Of a DNA stretch of 60,000 bases, positions 9,091 to 20,278 are shown piece after piece (the stretch's first letter is position 1; each line of letters starts with the position of its first letter). The translations under genes were made by a program, and so were the position numbers. Source of the stretch: Membranipora membranacea (lineage: Eukaryota; Bryozoa; Gymnolaemata; Cheilostomatida; Membraniporidae); the NCBI GenBank assembly GCA_914767715.1, contig OU612074.1, positions 13,876,062-13,936,061 of the forward strand, in the 5' to 3' direction. The notes under the pieces were generated by a model. It had not been told where the DNA came from, did no database searches, and was given only the letters and a program-made list of their open reading frames with translations.

Positions 9091-10524
9091 TAAATGTAGA
9101 GAGATAACATTAAAACAGTAAAAAAAAAAAAAAAAAACCCAAACATGACAGAAACAAAGCTATTCATATTAGTTATATGTATGGTATAAAATAATGCAAA
9201 CTTACAACTTGTGCGGTGACACTGTGTTTGTAATAATGCTGCAGGCTACATTGTAAGGATAAATTGGAGCGCAGCGTAAAACAGAAATATAAGTTGATAC
9301 AAAATGGAGGCTCGTCGATTAGCTGGGTGGCTGTACAAGTCTTGACAAGGAAGTGGTGCATAAAATGATGACAAACAAGTCTATACTTAGAATGAGTGCG
9401 GTTAATAGTAATCAAGATTTTCATGTAGTGAAATGTAGGGCTGTGGTTTACAAAAAATGTCAGCATCAACATTTCTTATGGGTAAAAACCGCTAATAGGT
9501 AATTGCGACAGCATTGCTCGATCTGAAAATTTTAGCTGCATGAATCAGATCTATGACACTGATACAGTCAGCAATAACTAATTGCAATTGAAACATGTTA
9601 GTTTGCAAGTTAAATTGAGAATTGATGAAAATCCTATCTTATCATTTAGTTGGCAGTAAAATAATATCCAAGATTAAATTGGAATGAAGTAACTGGCACT
9701 GAACAGCCAAAAATGCAGCTGACTTATTTTACTATTGATATCTGCTGCTTACAACTAGAGGTCACCAACACTATACAGGCATATCTCGTGACTGATCTTA
9801 TGTAAGAATCAGAGCTCACTGAAAGTGAAATGTCTATGTCAAAATCATTAACTGACTAAAACGGTCTGACAACAAATTCGCAATCAAGTAGGTTGAACTT
9901 TGAATCTATGCAGTTTTATTTGCAGCAGATGATATAATTTTATTAACTTATCCGGGCCTCATTATAATAAATAATGATAAGAGCCGTGAATGACCAATCT
10001 TTCGAGAGTTAAAAGCTCACAACATAAAATTGTCTTTTCCTCTGACAGGGAAAGATAACTCTGATTTTAATTGATAATACATGATCAGTTTTCGAATATA
10101 TTCAGGCATGCCCCTGAATGTCTATCGCAGAGAGACATCCTGATCAAATATGAAATTGGACAAATGACTCAAAGCATCTTTTAGATATTTCACAAACAGC
10201 AATGGAAGGGATCAATATCTGAAAATCCGAGGTCGGATTTTTGGGCAAGAGTGGGTAGTGCTGTCAGCACAGAAAAAAGTAAAACAGCTCCAAGCTTAGC
10301 CCAGCTTTAATTAATATAAACATTACGCTTTCTTTGATTTTCTCTATATATATATCATTATCACATTAATCAACGTTAACCTCACACCCTTCCTTTTTTT
10401 CTTTTTGTTTTGACATCAAACTATATAATCATGATAACCAATGACAGCCACACTTGGTTACCGCAGATGCCATTAGCTCAGCTAGAATATAGAACAGCCT
10501 TTACAAATGACATCCATGGTTAAT
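9091..10524 (+). other. LTR element region after the Gag-Env stop; no gene seen
   Basis: Starts with a run of 18 A (9120-9137) 30 bases after the stop, then about 1.4 kb without a convincing reading frame. It is either 3' untranslated sequence or the left part of an LTR longer than the window edge reveals. No pol domain is present on either strand. Confidence 0.6.
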
Positions 10525-12515
10525 GGCAAATAATCGCTCTTTATAATCGACCCTGAATGTTGCATCACATATTCATTCACTATTAGCTATTATGACAGCA
10601 GCAGTACAAGCTAGATATCAGTTCCATTAACTGCTGTTTCTCAAGTTGTCTTCCCCTTTTATAATGCAGGATAACTCCTGACTTTACTGGATCACGTATT
10701 ATTATAGGACACTGGAAATTCCACTGTCTCAAAGTGAAGACAGCCAATGAGAATGTTTGGCTTAAAATAGACTGCGTATCATAATTATTTTAAGCAAATG
10801 ATGCTTTGGCTTAAAATAGACTATATGTCATAGGGCTTAAGCCAATGAGATTATCTTATGTACAATTTCCACATAGGTGCAATCCTGCAATCAATTATGT
10901 AAGAAAGACTGAGAGCAAAACATCTTTTTACAGGGAAAACAGCACCGCACCCGCGATGAAACAGCACAGAGATGAAAAACAACAGTCTTGGGAATGATGC
11001 AAGATTTCAGCGAGCACCACCGGAGAGTATAAAAGGAGGAAAATTCAAGAAAAAAAAAGACAAGTGCTCACCGGATACAAAACCATATTATAGCAGTAGA
11101 AAACATGTAGTAGAGCATTTCATATTTTTATATAAATCTGATTTTAATTCAGATAAATATTTTGAGAATAAATTTTACGATAAATCAATTTTACTCTGGA
11201 TTATTCACACTTTGGAGACTGGATTTATTATAAGCAAGAGGACGACAAGGATACATTGGTAATTATACTTTATTTTGAAAAGGATTATTATCATTTTTTT
11301 TATTAATAATTTTATACTTCTACATTTTTAAATTGACATTTTTGTATTCACATTTAAATTTAGAACAAAATAAATAGTTGTATTGACCTCAACTAAGCAT
11401 CCGCTTGATTAAATTACTGAGTTGTAAACAACCACCGAGTATCAGGATTCAAGAGTCATTAACCCAGTCTTTGACCTTGCAAAATTATTGTTTTTATAAA
11501 GCGTCAAGAATTTTATTATCTTTGAGTAGTCAAAGATACTTTGAACTAGAATTGTGAAAGTCGAATATATCATCAAGAGTCTTTAGCGCAGTCTTTGACC
11601 TTGTAAAATTATCACTCTATAAGCATCAATAATTTTATTATCTTTGAGTAGTCAAAGATACTTTGAAATAGAATTGTGATAGGTCAATTAAAGCATCGAG
11701 CTAAAATTAAAGCTAAATTTGAAGCGACCTAGAGCTATTCTCATTCCAGACAGAGAAGTGAATTGAAGTCTGTAACCTATCAATTGGTTACAAGGCCTGT
11801 GATTCTAATACAACTGCCGGTGTCACCTAATTGGACTTCCAGGCACTAAACAAAGTCCAACAACCTTGTTGGAATTTAAATCTCCACAAATAAGTGAGAT
11901 TATTTATAGATAACTACGCAATATATATATATCAAACTACGAACCACAGGCTAATATTTATTATAGCCACAAGTTCATAAACCACACACAGTTATCAATC
12001 GCTTTGTGGTGCATGAGTATTGTCTCAAGCTTATAACAAGCTTTCTGCTAGCCCAATTTAGGGATACCTGCGGTTTATTGGCAGGAGCTGCCCTTTGAAT
12101 GACTAAGGAGCCAACTTCTCCTTAGTTCAAGAGTGGTCAGACTTATAAACAATTCTAAGGGTTTCTCTAAACCTGGAAAGGGAAGCCAGCTGTTCGTCTC
12201 TTGAAATTTTGCCAAGGTTAATTGACACATGTGGTTAATTGAGTGCTACCAAATTTACACACACACACACACACACACATAGAACCTGAATTACGTCATC
12301 GATATATTATTCATTCATAGATTTTATAGAAGGAGCAAACAACTCCGAATTGAATACGCAAAGATAACTAAATTCATTAAATTACGTGTTGGAACTTGGA
12401 GTTATTCAGAGTAACTTCCTTACCCCTATTTCTATTTCCATTCCTCACAGCATATACTTTATAAGTATATGCGGGGAACCACCTTTATCATAATTTCTTT
12501 TTTCCGTTCCTCACA
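10525..12515 (+). repeat. 3' LTR (left boundary uncertain)
   Basis: Direct copy of 1-1933. Position 10525 is only where the window edge of the other copy allows comparison to start; the true LTR start may be further left, as far as about 9138. It has 11 rather than 10 AC units and, near 12427-12480, about 54 extra bases compared with the 5' copy. That extra stretch includes a second ATTCCTCACAG and the palindrome CATATACTTTATAAGTATATG. Confidence 0.82.
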
Positions 12516-12703
12516 CTTATGCCTCAACAGTTCGCACATGCGCAGAGTGCCTTATTTGAGTTACCCTTTTATTGAAGCGAAGGAAGCACTGGGGAGGGTG
12601 GGATGTCCCATCCTCCCCAGCTTGACTAATCGATGGAACTAATGAACTCACTCAAATCATTTGTTAGAAACAAATATCATAATAAGGAAATAATAAGTCT
12701 TAC

Positions 12704-13498
12704 TTTTCTCTACCGATAGCTGTCCATCCTCCGCTGTCACCCTCCGCTATGTCTGATCTTCTGTACTGCTCCTTCACATCTCTGGGCAGGAGGAAGAACT
12801 CCTGAGCTACTCTACTGTACTCTGAAGCCTAAATGGAAACTTTTCATTTCAGATTAAAGAATACAATACTGTACAATACAATACAATACAATACAATACA
12901 ATACAATACAATACAATACAATACAATACAATACAATACAATACAATACAATACAATACAATACAATACAATACAATATTATTGCCTTTTTGATTATGTT
13001 CAGCATTTGCATTCTTAGAAAACTTACGTTCATTTATAGTTTCGATACTGTGATACCATGTGAGTAATCTAGATGTTATTCGGTATATTTGTTTCCGGGA
13101 TCATCAGTATGGGACTGTGTATACTAATGTGATCTGCCGGGAATCAAACACGGAACCTCTCGAATGAAAAACCCACGCCCTATCCATTGCACCTAAACTT
13201 AAATTTGAACTTCAAACCCAGTTTAGAACCGCATTGCCAGATATCATTATTTGATCTTGACCAGGACACATCTTCATGCCATGACCAAGCGGGAAAATTA
13301 TGCTTTAAAGAGATAATATGGATTAGAGGAGCTTACCATATCCCAGAGCCCTGTGTTTGATAAACAGGCGAATACTACGGTACTCAGAGCTTTATATAAC
13401 TCTTGAGCTACTACTTCATCTGACTGAGTGAAATTTATCAATGGGATGCGTCTGTCTTTATGCCAATCATCATATACAGCAGAGGCTGCCTTCTCCAT
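12704..13498 (-). CDS. 2OG-Fe(II) oxygenase, copy A minus (exons 1-2 only in window)
   Basis: Exon 1 is 13498-13337 (ATG at 13498; 54 codons; donor GTAAG) and exon 2 is 12828-12704 (acceptor TTTAG, donor GTAAG; 125 nt). They encode the N-terminal DIOX_N part: the IPLINFTQSDEVVAQELYKA and LSTVVFACLSNTG stretches, then the EFFLLPRDVKEQYR helix. Exon sizes equal those of the paralogue at 38694-39441. The family comprises nonheme iron enzymes using 2-oxoglutarate and O2; the iron-binding exons are not in the window. The LTR element begins 33 bases beyond the duplicated block, inside what would be intron 2, so this copy is either interrupted by a large antisense element or is only a fragment. Confidence 0.75.
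12862..12977 (+). repeat. ATACA pentanucleotide microsatellite
   Basis: About 23 repeats of ACAAT/ATACA in intron 1 of the minus-strand oxygenase. The duplicate at about 38862-38912 has only about 10 units. Confidence 0.9.
13125..13200 (-). repeat. tRNA-derived repeat fragment
   Basis: The reverse strand reads like a degenerate tRNA: GGTGCAATGGATAGGGCG (A-box-like), then GTTTGATTCCCGG (B-box-like). The acceptor arm does not pair, so it is a SINE head or pseudogene. A duplicate lies at about 39065-39140. Confidence 0.5.
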
Positions 13499-13659
13499 CG
13501 CTGTGTTGTGTGTTGAGCGACCGCCTCTAGTACTGAAAATTATACACGTTTGATGAAAGTCATTGTACTTGAATAGCTGTAACAGGATCACTCTTACTCA
13601 TAACTGATGGCTTGACTCCAGATGGCAAGGGATGACTTATAGAATAAAATATCCACCAA

Positions 13660-15540
13660 CCACCACCACAACACCTCTCAAAGAATCAACTCTAATTTGG
13701 ACTCTGATGTAGGACTATAACCAACAAGGTCAAGCCGTCCTAAGATCTATTTATTATTGGAAGTTACCCTAGAGGAGTAAAGTATTCGTAGGAGGGAACG
13801 TTTACCATTTTGCATATGTTTGCAGTTATTAAATTTATGACTTGCTAACATTTACTCACCCCCTTGATATAAGCACCCACCTTGATTTTGGTGCTACTGC
13901 TAGCTAGTATTAAGTCATCCGAAAGCTAGCTAGCTCAAATAAACTCTAGCTAAATTAAACTATGACTAACTCCCTAAGGATAAGCAGGTCAAGTCAAACA
14001 TACAATGACCTATGACCTATGACCTATGTCACTCTCAAATTATAAATGATACAAATTTCTGTACTAGAGCAGTTTGTACATGGACGGGATAAGGTGGACG
14101 ACGAGATGAGACGCAAATTTAACAGCATTTCTCTATTAGACTATTTCTATATTGGATTAGTGCAGATTGTGATGATGTAGTTACATAACCAATTTCGTTG
14201 CCAAACAGAAACATGACACACACCTGCTCAATGCCCCATATAATGACTGTAGATTACTTGAATTACTTGAGTGTTACTTGAGCTTAGTTAAGAATGTTGA
14301 TTTTGCATTAGATTATTGTGTGGATTTCCAGGTAGCAGACATATTATATACTTTTTGACTGGTTTCATCATTCTAGGCCAATTTTCGACTTGAGGGAGAG
14401 TGGACCTGAGCAAGTGTAATAAAAGAACTTTTAAACTTAAAGTACTATCTAGTCAACATGTAGATAACAATCTATAGGCGATTTTAGGACTTTCACCATG
14501 AACCTCCCTGCCTATGACGGTGTGCCCTGCTCGGCAGCATAGAGGAATCAAAAACAAATAAACGGTTTAGCGTTTTAGTTACATCCCTATGCAGAGAGGC
14601 AATTGTACTGTTAACTTTGCACTTACCATACGCGACACTGTCAACTGATATCCTGTAGCACACACTGTTTGTGCAGCTAGAGTAGTACAAAAGCCTGACA
14701 GTTGATTGACACCTTGGAGTCTTACCCATATTTTATAGCATGCATGTCATGAATGAGATAAGAGTAGGAGTAGCTCTTTTGTACAAAAAGGTAGAGTACT
14801 TCAAGTACCTGCAGTATATTTGATTTGTGATACTACGAGCCACCATAGACCTTGGAACTGTACACCCTTATATTTTCTTTGCTCCCTCAATTCATTAATA
14901 ACATGGTGGGATTCAAAGTTATAATTTCATAATCTACACAAAATAACACCGGAATTATATTGCTTGGATCTTTAGTTGTTAACAACCTCATGGATATGAG
15001 CCACATACCTATCCACAAGAAGACAGGATGTGTCGGATATTTCAGTAGCATCTCAAGATGCAACTCTAACCGCAGTGCCCTCAATTGAGACCCTTTCTTA
15101 GCATAGAAGAATAAATTTTAAATCAGTAAAGAATTGGCTATTTTTCCTTCGATATTGAACAGTAAAATTATGTGCCTGACCTAGAACCATGCATAGTTTG
15201 ATTTTTGAAGTTTGTTTATTGCCTTATTCTAATATTTATCCTGTGGTAGGTTGATAGCATTGAAAGTACGGCACATATGTGGACATATTATGGAAAAAAT
15301 TATTAGAAATATCGCATACGAAATGAAAAAATGTGTAGATACACAACCCACCCCCCCCTTCCAATAAAAAGATTGTAAGAATAGGCAAACACTTTTTAGC
15401 TTCATTTCAAAATTACAAAAATAAAGAAAATAAGTCATCATACCAAACCATTGTCTCGAATATTTTGTGGATGTTGTATATTTAATTTTCATTCACGCCC
15501 TCTAGAGTATTGCATTTGCGCTCATCTTGACTTCAATTCT
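13660..15540. other. Duplicated intergenic sequence, no gene recognised
   Basis: Matches 39540-41700. An open frame on minus at 14729-14493 (78 codons) is identical at protein level to 40666-40430, but it has no family features and the flanking DNA is equally conserved, so it is not called. Repeated TGACCTA (about 14008-14032) and CTAGCTAG-rich stretches occur. Confidence 0.5.
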
Positions 15541-15560
15541 ACACTATTACAATCAGGGTT

Positions 15561-15884
15561 AAGTCTAAGTCTAAGTCGTCATTGCGGAGAGGGTTACCCC
15601 TCTAGAGTACAAGGACCCATAGTACTCAAGCTGCACCCTATACCCTTCTCTGCCGGAATTCCAGCTACTCTTTTTATCGAAGAGGCAGAGGGGGCGTCTT
15701 TTTACTCCATGTTAGGTGAGCAAACACGCAGTGGACCGGTATTTTTAGTCTCATTTTGAAGGACCTGGCTAGGATGAATGGCGCGCCAGAACCAAATCAG
15801 AAATGACTGTAGGCGCCGCGAATTGAACCTGGACCTCACAGATTACAACTCTGCACCCTTAACTATCAGACCACTCCTGACCCC
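15561..15884 (-). mobile_element. tRNA-derived SINE flanked by a 13-bp target duplication
   Basis: The reverse strand starts GGGGTCAGGAGTGGTCTGAT, with an A-box-like TGGTCTGATAGTTAAGGG and a B-box-like GGTTCAATTC. It is flanked by TACAATCAGGGTT at 15548-15560 and 15885-15897. The related sequence at about 57960 lacks the insert, so it shows the empty site. Sister copies are at 41720-42300 (split by a MITE) and 49460-49705. Confidence 0.8.
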
Positions 15885-16228
15885 TACAATCAGGGTTCAA
15901 TCCAAATCAAACATTTAATTAATGGTTGTCCTCTCTACTGGTGTGGTGGAGCAACTACCACAAATTCAAATGTTTCATTGTATACTAGTGAGGTCCTCAA
16001 GCATTCTTAAAAATGAAGTAATTGGAAGGAAAATGTACCACCCAAATATAGAAGCAAACTATGATAATGATTTCATGCTACAGAGGACTCAATGGGGTAG
16101 GGTAAGGGATCTGATAAGTAAAATAAATGGTGAACAATTCAACAGTTACAATGGATAGGTTAAACTTCAAAACCTGGTAGGCTACAGTGGTTCTCTAGTA
16201 ATGATTGACTGCCCCCTGGTAGTCAAAT

Positions 16229-18100
16229 TTGGAAGATGTTCAAAACCACTCTCATTAAAACAGCATTGGAAAATATTCCCAATCTAAAACGCAAACCCAA
16301 ACCATGGCTTTCGAGATCGACTAAAAGAGAACTGGCTAGAAGATGGAGATGGCACAAGACTCACAAACAGCACCCATCTTCTGAAAATTTTGAGAAGTTG
16401 AAATGTCAGTCTAAACTTTGTAATCGCCTTGTTAATTATGACTATAATGCATATATTAACAATCATATATGTGATTACCTAGAAAACGGAAACACAAAAC
16501 TGTTGTTCAAATTTATAGCGAACAGGAGAGGAAACGGCAACACCATAAAGAGATTAGATGGCTGTAATGGTGACTCATCAGAGGACCTGGCTGAATGTTT
16601 TGCTGATGCTTTCTTTACAGTTTTCACTTTAGATGATGGTAAAACCCCTATCCCTGCCCGTCAAGAGAAGCAGATAGTTATGGACCCCAAAGGCGTGTTA
16701 CATCAGCTCTTATCACTAGACAAGACTAAATGAGCTGGTCCAGACGGACTCTCTCTCTCTTTATTGAAATTCCTTGCCCATTATACATATCATTCTCTCA
16801 CTAATATATTTCAATATTCTCTAGACACAGGCACTGTACCAGCTGAGTGGAAAGTGGCTAATGTTGTACCGATATTTAAAAGGGGCTCTCGTAGTGATCC
16901 ACTCAACTACCGTCCTATTTCATTTACCTGCATTGTTTCAAAAATTATGGAGCATGTTATCTCTCATGATATTAACAATTTCCTTGACCGTCATGATCTA
17001 CTTTCAGATTGCCAACACCGATTCAGAAAGCATCGAAGCTGCGACACTCAGCTACCTAGCACAGTCAGCGACTTTATTGACTCATTTGACAATGATATTT
17101 CTGTTGACGTTGGAGTGCTTGATTTCAGCAAAGCTTTCGATGTAGTATCACATCCGAAACTGTTAAACAAAGTAAGGGCCATGGGTGTCCACCCTACCAC
17201 ATGTACCTGGATTGAAAACTGGTTATCCAACAGGTCTCTTTCAGTGACAGTAAATGGGTCTAAATCTTCTCCTAGAAACATCACCTCTGGAGTGCCACAG
17301 GGTAGTGTGCTAGGTCCCTTATTGTTTTTCATATTCATAAACGATATGCCGTCATGTATAAACTCATGTAATCTTCGCTTATTTGCGGATGATGCTCTTA
17401 TCTACAAACAGGTGCAAACCTCATTGGATGAGTTTCAACTACAGGATGATCTAATAACTTGATGGAGTGGGTTCACACTTGGCAGATGTGTTTCAATGTG
17501 TTGAAGTGTGAACACATGAGAATCACTCGAAATAGTACCACTACACCTCCAACCTTAAAATTCAATAACAGGAACCTCTCACAAGTTACATGTGTTAAGA
17601 CCTTGGTGTTCTAATTGATTCACGTTTATCCTTTGACAGGCATATCCAGGAAGTTGGCAAGAAAGCCACAAATGTCCTTCACCTGCTCATGAGAAACTTA
17701 AAGAAGGCCAGACTCAAAACACGTATGACAGCCTATAAAACAATATGTAGACCAATACTTGAGTATGCTACCCCGTCATGGTCACCCTTTAAAACTAGAG
17801 AGTTTAGGTGGACCTTCAGTAAACACAAACGGGAGAGAATATCAGACCCAATGAATCGATCCGGATGGCAGACCCTAGCTGAACGACGGCATCATGCTGA
17901 TCTGAAAATGTACTTCAAGATTATTTCATGTAATGCTGCGGTCGAGTCGGAGAAGGCAGTGGCTACCCACAAATCAGAACATGACAATTGTGTCGGGCCT
18001 TTACAGGGTATTGTGAACACTGATGTGAAAAAGTACTCCTTTAAATATCGATTTCACAGGTACCTCAACCCGGGTACACATAGAGTCCCTGACCTATAAG
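16229..18100 (+). pseudogene. Broken non-LTR retrotransposon (LINE) ORF2, copy A
   Basis: 5'-truncated; homologous to 46200-47365. It encodes a linker (FKTTLIKTALENIPN), then reverse transcriptase with VPIFKRGSRSDPLNYRPISF, DFSKAFDVVSH, the SGVPQGSVLGPLLF motif and the catalytic FADD, and a C-terminal part (MRNLKKARLKTRM, ILEYATPSWSP). A stop at 16731, a frame break at about 17460 and another near 17600-17690 inactivate it. This is the jockey/CR1-like layout. Class is inferred from motifs only. Confidence 0.85.
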
Positions 18101-18855
18101 TGAAACGACTAGACTGACCTGACAGTATCTCCAGCTACTGACTTACTTACAGACTGACAGCCCTCTCAATACATTTTTGATATCATATCCCAAGCACTCG
18201 GAACAGGTGTGTAGCACCTGTTAACCTCGTACTGGGCGGGTTGGCGGTTAGGATTAGGATTAATGTTAATTCTTTGCTGCTATGTGTTCGGTGGCGCCGG
18301 GGGAACACACACTAGCCACTGTTGTCGCGGCGGGTTTCGCTGCCCGGGGTGGTCTAGTTGTCTGCTTTGCAGGCGATGGGTACTTGTGCTGCTGCGGATC
18401 AGATTACCAGGACCGATCAGCCATTCCTGATAGCTGTAACATAACATCCGAATATTCAATACATTATTTTATTCTTCACCCTTACTCCACCCACACTCCA
18501 CTCCTGGCTACTCAATGAAAGCCTATCTGATATCAAAACTGCCCCCTAGCGTATCCCTGGCAAGTCGTCGCTGTATTGCCCTATATGCCTCCTAAACTAA
18601 TAACTGCCAGATTAACCAGACCTCAAGCTGCACTAACATCCCAAAGAATAACACTCCTTTATGTAATAGACATCCTTGTTTAGACAATGATTATGTACAA
18701 TGACACTCATCTGCTCATCGGTGTTACTAGATTGGAAACTCTTGCCGTTACAACTACTGTCTCCCATCGACACATCGCATCAAAGGACGACAATGCGCCG
18801 ACCGCAATAAACCAATCTGATGAATCTGATGAACCAATATTGATACAGCACAAAT
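18101..18855 (+). other. Upstream sequence of oxygenase copy A plus; no gene recognised
   Basis: Low similarity to the region upstream of 48907. It has short TTAGGATTA repeats at about 18247-18263 and a GC-rich stretch at 18285-18400. No TATA box could be assigned. Confidence 0.4.
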
Positions 18856-19592
18856 ATGGCGACGATAACCTCAGATGTCAATGATGACAGACATATACCA
18901 CTGATAGATTACACTCAGTCTGATGAGTTAGCAGCACAAGACTTACATAAAGCTCTGAGTACTGTAGGGTTCGCCTGCTTTACTGGCACAGGCCTGTGGG
19001 ATATGGTAAGCAATACAATGTTTGTGAATGGAGTAGGGGCTAGCTCAGTTGGTCAGAGCGCCTGACCTCTAATGTGCAAGCGTTGGAGGTCTTGGGTTTG
19101 AATCCCGCTGTAGTCTATCGACTACTGGGCTCAATGGACGCCACAGGTGTGCTCCAACCTGCCTGCAAACTGAGAGCAACATGGCGCCGAATACAGCGGC
19201 TGCACCCTCAAGGCATCATTTCTCAGTCTCACTTTGAATTGAATTAGGCTCTAGCTAAAACCAGCGTTTTGCATTTGGGGAAAAATAAATATGACTTTTT
19301 TTTATCCCTCACACAAAACTTTATCATTTTTTCTGTTTCTTTCCCCCCCCCCCCCAACTTTTGCCGTAATTTCTTTGGCACACTATGGAAAACATCCGTC
19401 CAGGATGATAGGTCTGCCAAAAATGAATAGTGTATATACATATATATATTATTATGTTATGTTTCAGGTGCAGGATTACAATAATGGTACAAACCTATTC
19501 TTCAATCTTCCGTTAGAAGAGAAAATGAAGTACAAGTGTCCTCCGTCTGAGGAGGGAGACAATGCGGGATGGGTTTCAATTAGTAGAGAGGC
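18856..19592 (+). pseudogene. 2OG-Fe(II) oxygenase, copy A plus (exons 1-2 only; likely fragment)
   Basis: Exon 1 is 18856-19005 (ATG, 50 codons, donor GTAAGC) and exon 2 is 19468-19592 (acceptor TTTCAG, donor GTAAGT, 125 nt). The two parts are almost the same as exons 1-2 of the complete gene at 48907, with IPLIDYTQSDELAAQDLHKA and LSTVGFACFTGTGLW in exon 1 and GWVSISRE in exon 2. No RPGD, DPHF, HSD, GDLLQ or HRV exon could be found between 19.6 and 22.5 kb, so the gene looks truncated. A tRNA-like SINE sits in intron 1. Splicing to the exons at 51-57 kb cannot be excluded but would cross another gene. Confidence 0.7.
19036..19240 (+). mobile_element. tRNA-derived SINE in intron 1
   Basis: GGGGCTAGCTCAGTTGGTCA is a near-consensus A box and GGGTTTGAATCCCG a B box. 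The 5' and 3' acceptor ends do not pair, and about 130 bp of non-tRNA body follow. A relative in reverse orientation is at about 46058-46195, where it interrupts the LINE. Confidence 0.65.
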
Positions 19593-19818
19593 GTAAGTAT
19601 GTTTACAGCAGGGGTAGACTCCACAGCCAACACATTGGCAACTTTTTCTCTAATTGGAGGGGTGGGCTGAATAATTAAATGAAGGTCGTTCGAGTTCATA
19701 GATCTTTAACATCTAACATCTTAAAGACTCCGGAAGGAACACAGAAATATATTGGGTGGCACCTAGTTCTGCAGCAGTGGCGTATATTATCACTCACGGC
19801 CCACAGATTTCCGTGAGT

Positions 19819-19903
19819 GGCTGAATAGCTCAGTGTGTAGAGCGTCCGCCTTATAATCACTGTGAATAAGATTGTTGTGGGTTCGAATCCCATCAAGGAC
19901 AGT
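19819..19903 (+). repeat. tRNA-like sequence (pseudogene or SINE head)
   Basis: ATAGCTCAGTGTGTAGAGCG (A box) and GTGGGTTCGAATCCC (B box) are near-consensus, with CTTATAATC in the anticodon position, followed by a T run. The 5' end (GTGGCTGA) does not pair with the 3' end (CAAGGAC), which argues against a working tRNA. Confidence 0.5.
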
Positions 19904-20278
19904 TTTTTTTTCAAATGGGTGCTTTATAACTGGAGCATTTTTACCGTAATCTTCTACTGCTATTGAGTTGTTTTCTGAAAGTACCCAACAGCTTCTGAGC
20001 TATTGAAATACCTCTCTGCTTGCACTATTTTGCTACCGATATGCAAAAATTTCCGTGGTGGGAGGGCGCTTAAGCGCCCCTCCCACACCCTCCCCGCCAC
20101 GCCTACGGCGTCTGGATCGGGCTGCGCCCGATTATTATGCTCATCTCTGAAAAGTCAGTGAGTGAAATTTTTTAGAATATACGCCCCTGTTCTGCAGTAG
20201 TTACAATAGTAGTCTGCAATATTTTCACACTTAGAAAATTCGGAGCACTTCTGGGTAAAAATTATGTATAGTGTTAGA

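Larger units (their letters stand above)
1..12515 (+). mobile_element. LTR retroelement encoding Gag- and envelope-like proteins but no pol
   Basis: Positions 1-1900 recur at 10525-12426 with offset 10524. By eye the copies differ by one substitution in 1801-1850, one extra AC unit near 12265 and an indel at the right end. Between them lie a LTR/PBS-like junction, a Gag-like protein with a CCHC knuckle and an envelope-like glycoprotein, so this is an LTR element in plus orientation. The left LTR is cut by the window edge, so its start and the target duplication cannot be seen. I found no YxDD, DxG or DDE-type domain in any frame between 1934 and 10524, so it should be non-autonomous for reverse transcription and integration. 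Near-identical LTRs imply recent insertion. By comparison with 38.5 kb it lies in intron 2 of the minus-strand oxygenase copy, antisense to that gene. Confidence 0.88.
12548..19592. repeat. Segmental duplication, copy A (partner 38533-49411)
   Basis: From TTATTTGAGTTACCC on, this block matches 38533 onward in the same order: oxygenase exons 2 and 1 on minus, an ATACA microsatellite, tRNA-like repeats, a SINE, LINE fragments, then oxygenase exons 1 and 2 on plus. Identity is high in 12.55-16.2 kb, with scattered indels and substitutions. Copy B carries extra insertions, such as the MITE at 42006-42250 and about 3.5 kb after 42713. Confidence 0.85.

Noticed and set aside
9173-9472. Minus-strand 99-codon frame downstream of the envelope-like region
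   Set aside because: No domain, splice context or conservation; chance frame in the 3' part of the element.
1-12515. Complete autonomous retrovirus
   Set aside because: No polymerase, protease or integrase motifs could be found in any frame, so the element is not a full virus-like unit.
12833-13018. Open frame of repeated Tyr-Asn-Thr-Ile
   Set aside because: Translation of the ATACA microsatellite, not a gene.
19036-19107. Functional tRNA gene
   Set aside because: A and B boxes are good, but the acceptor stem does not pair and a SINE body follows.
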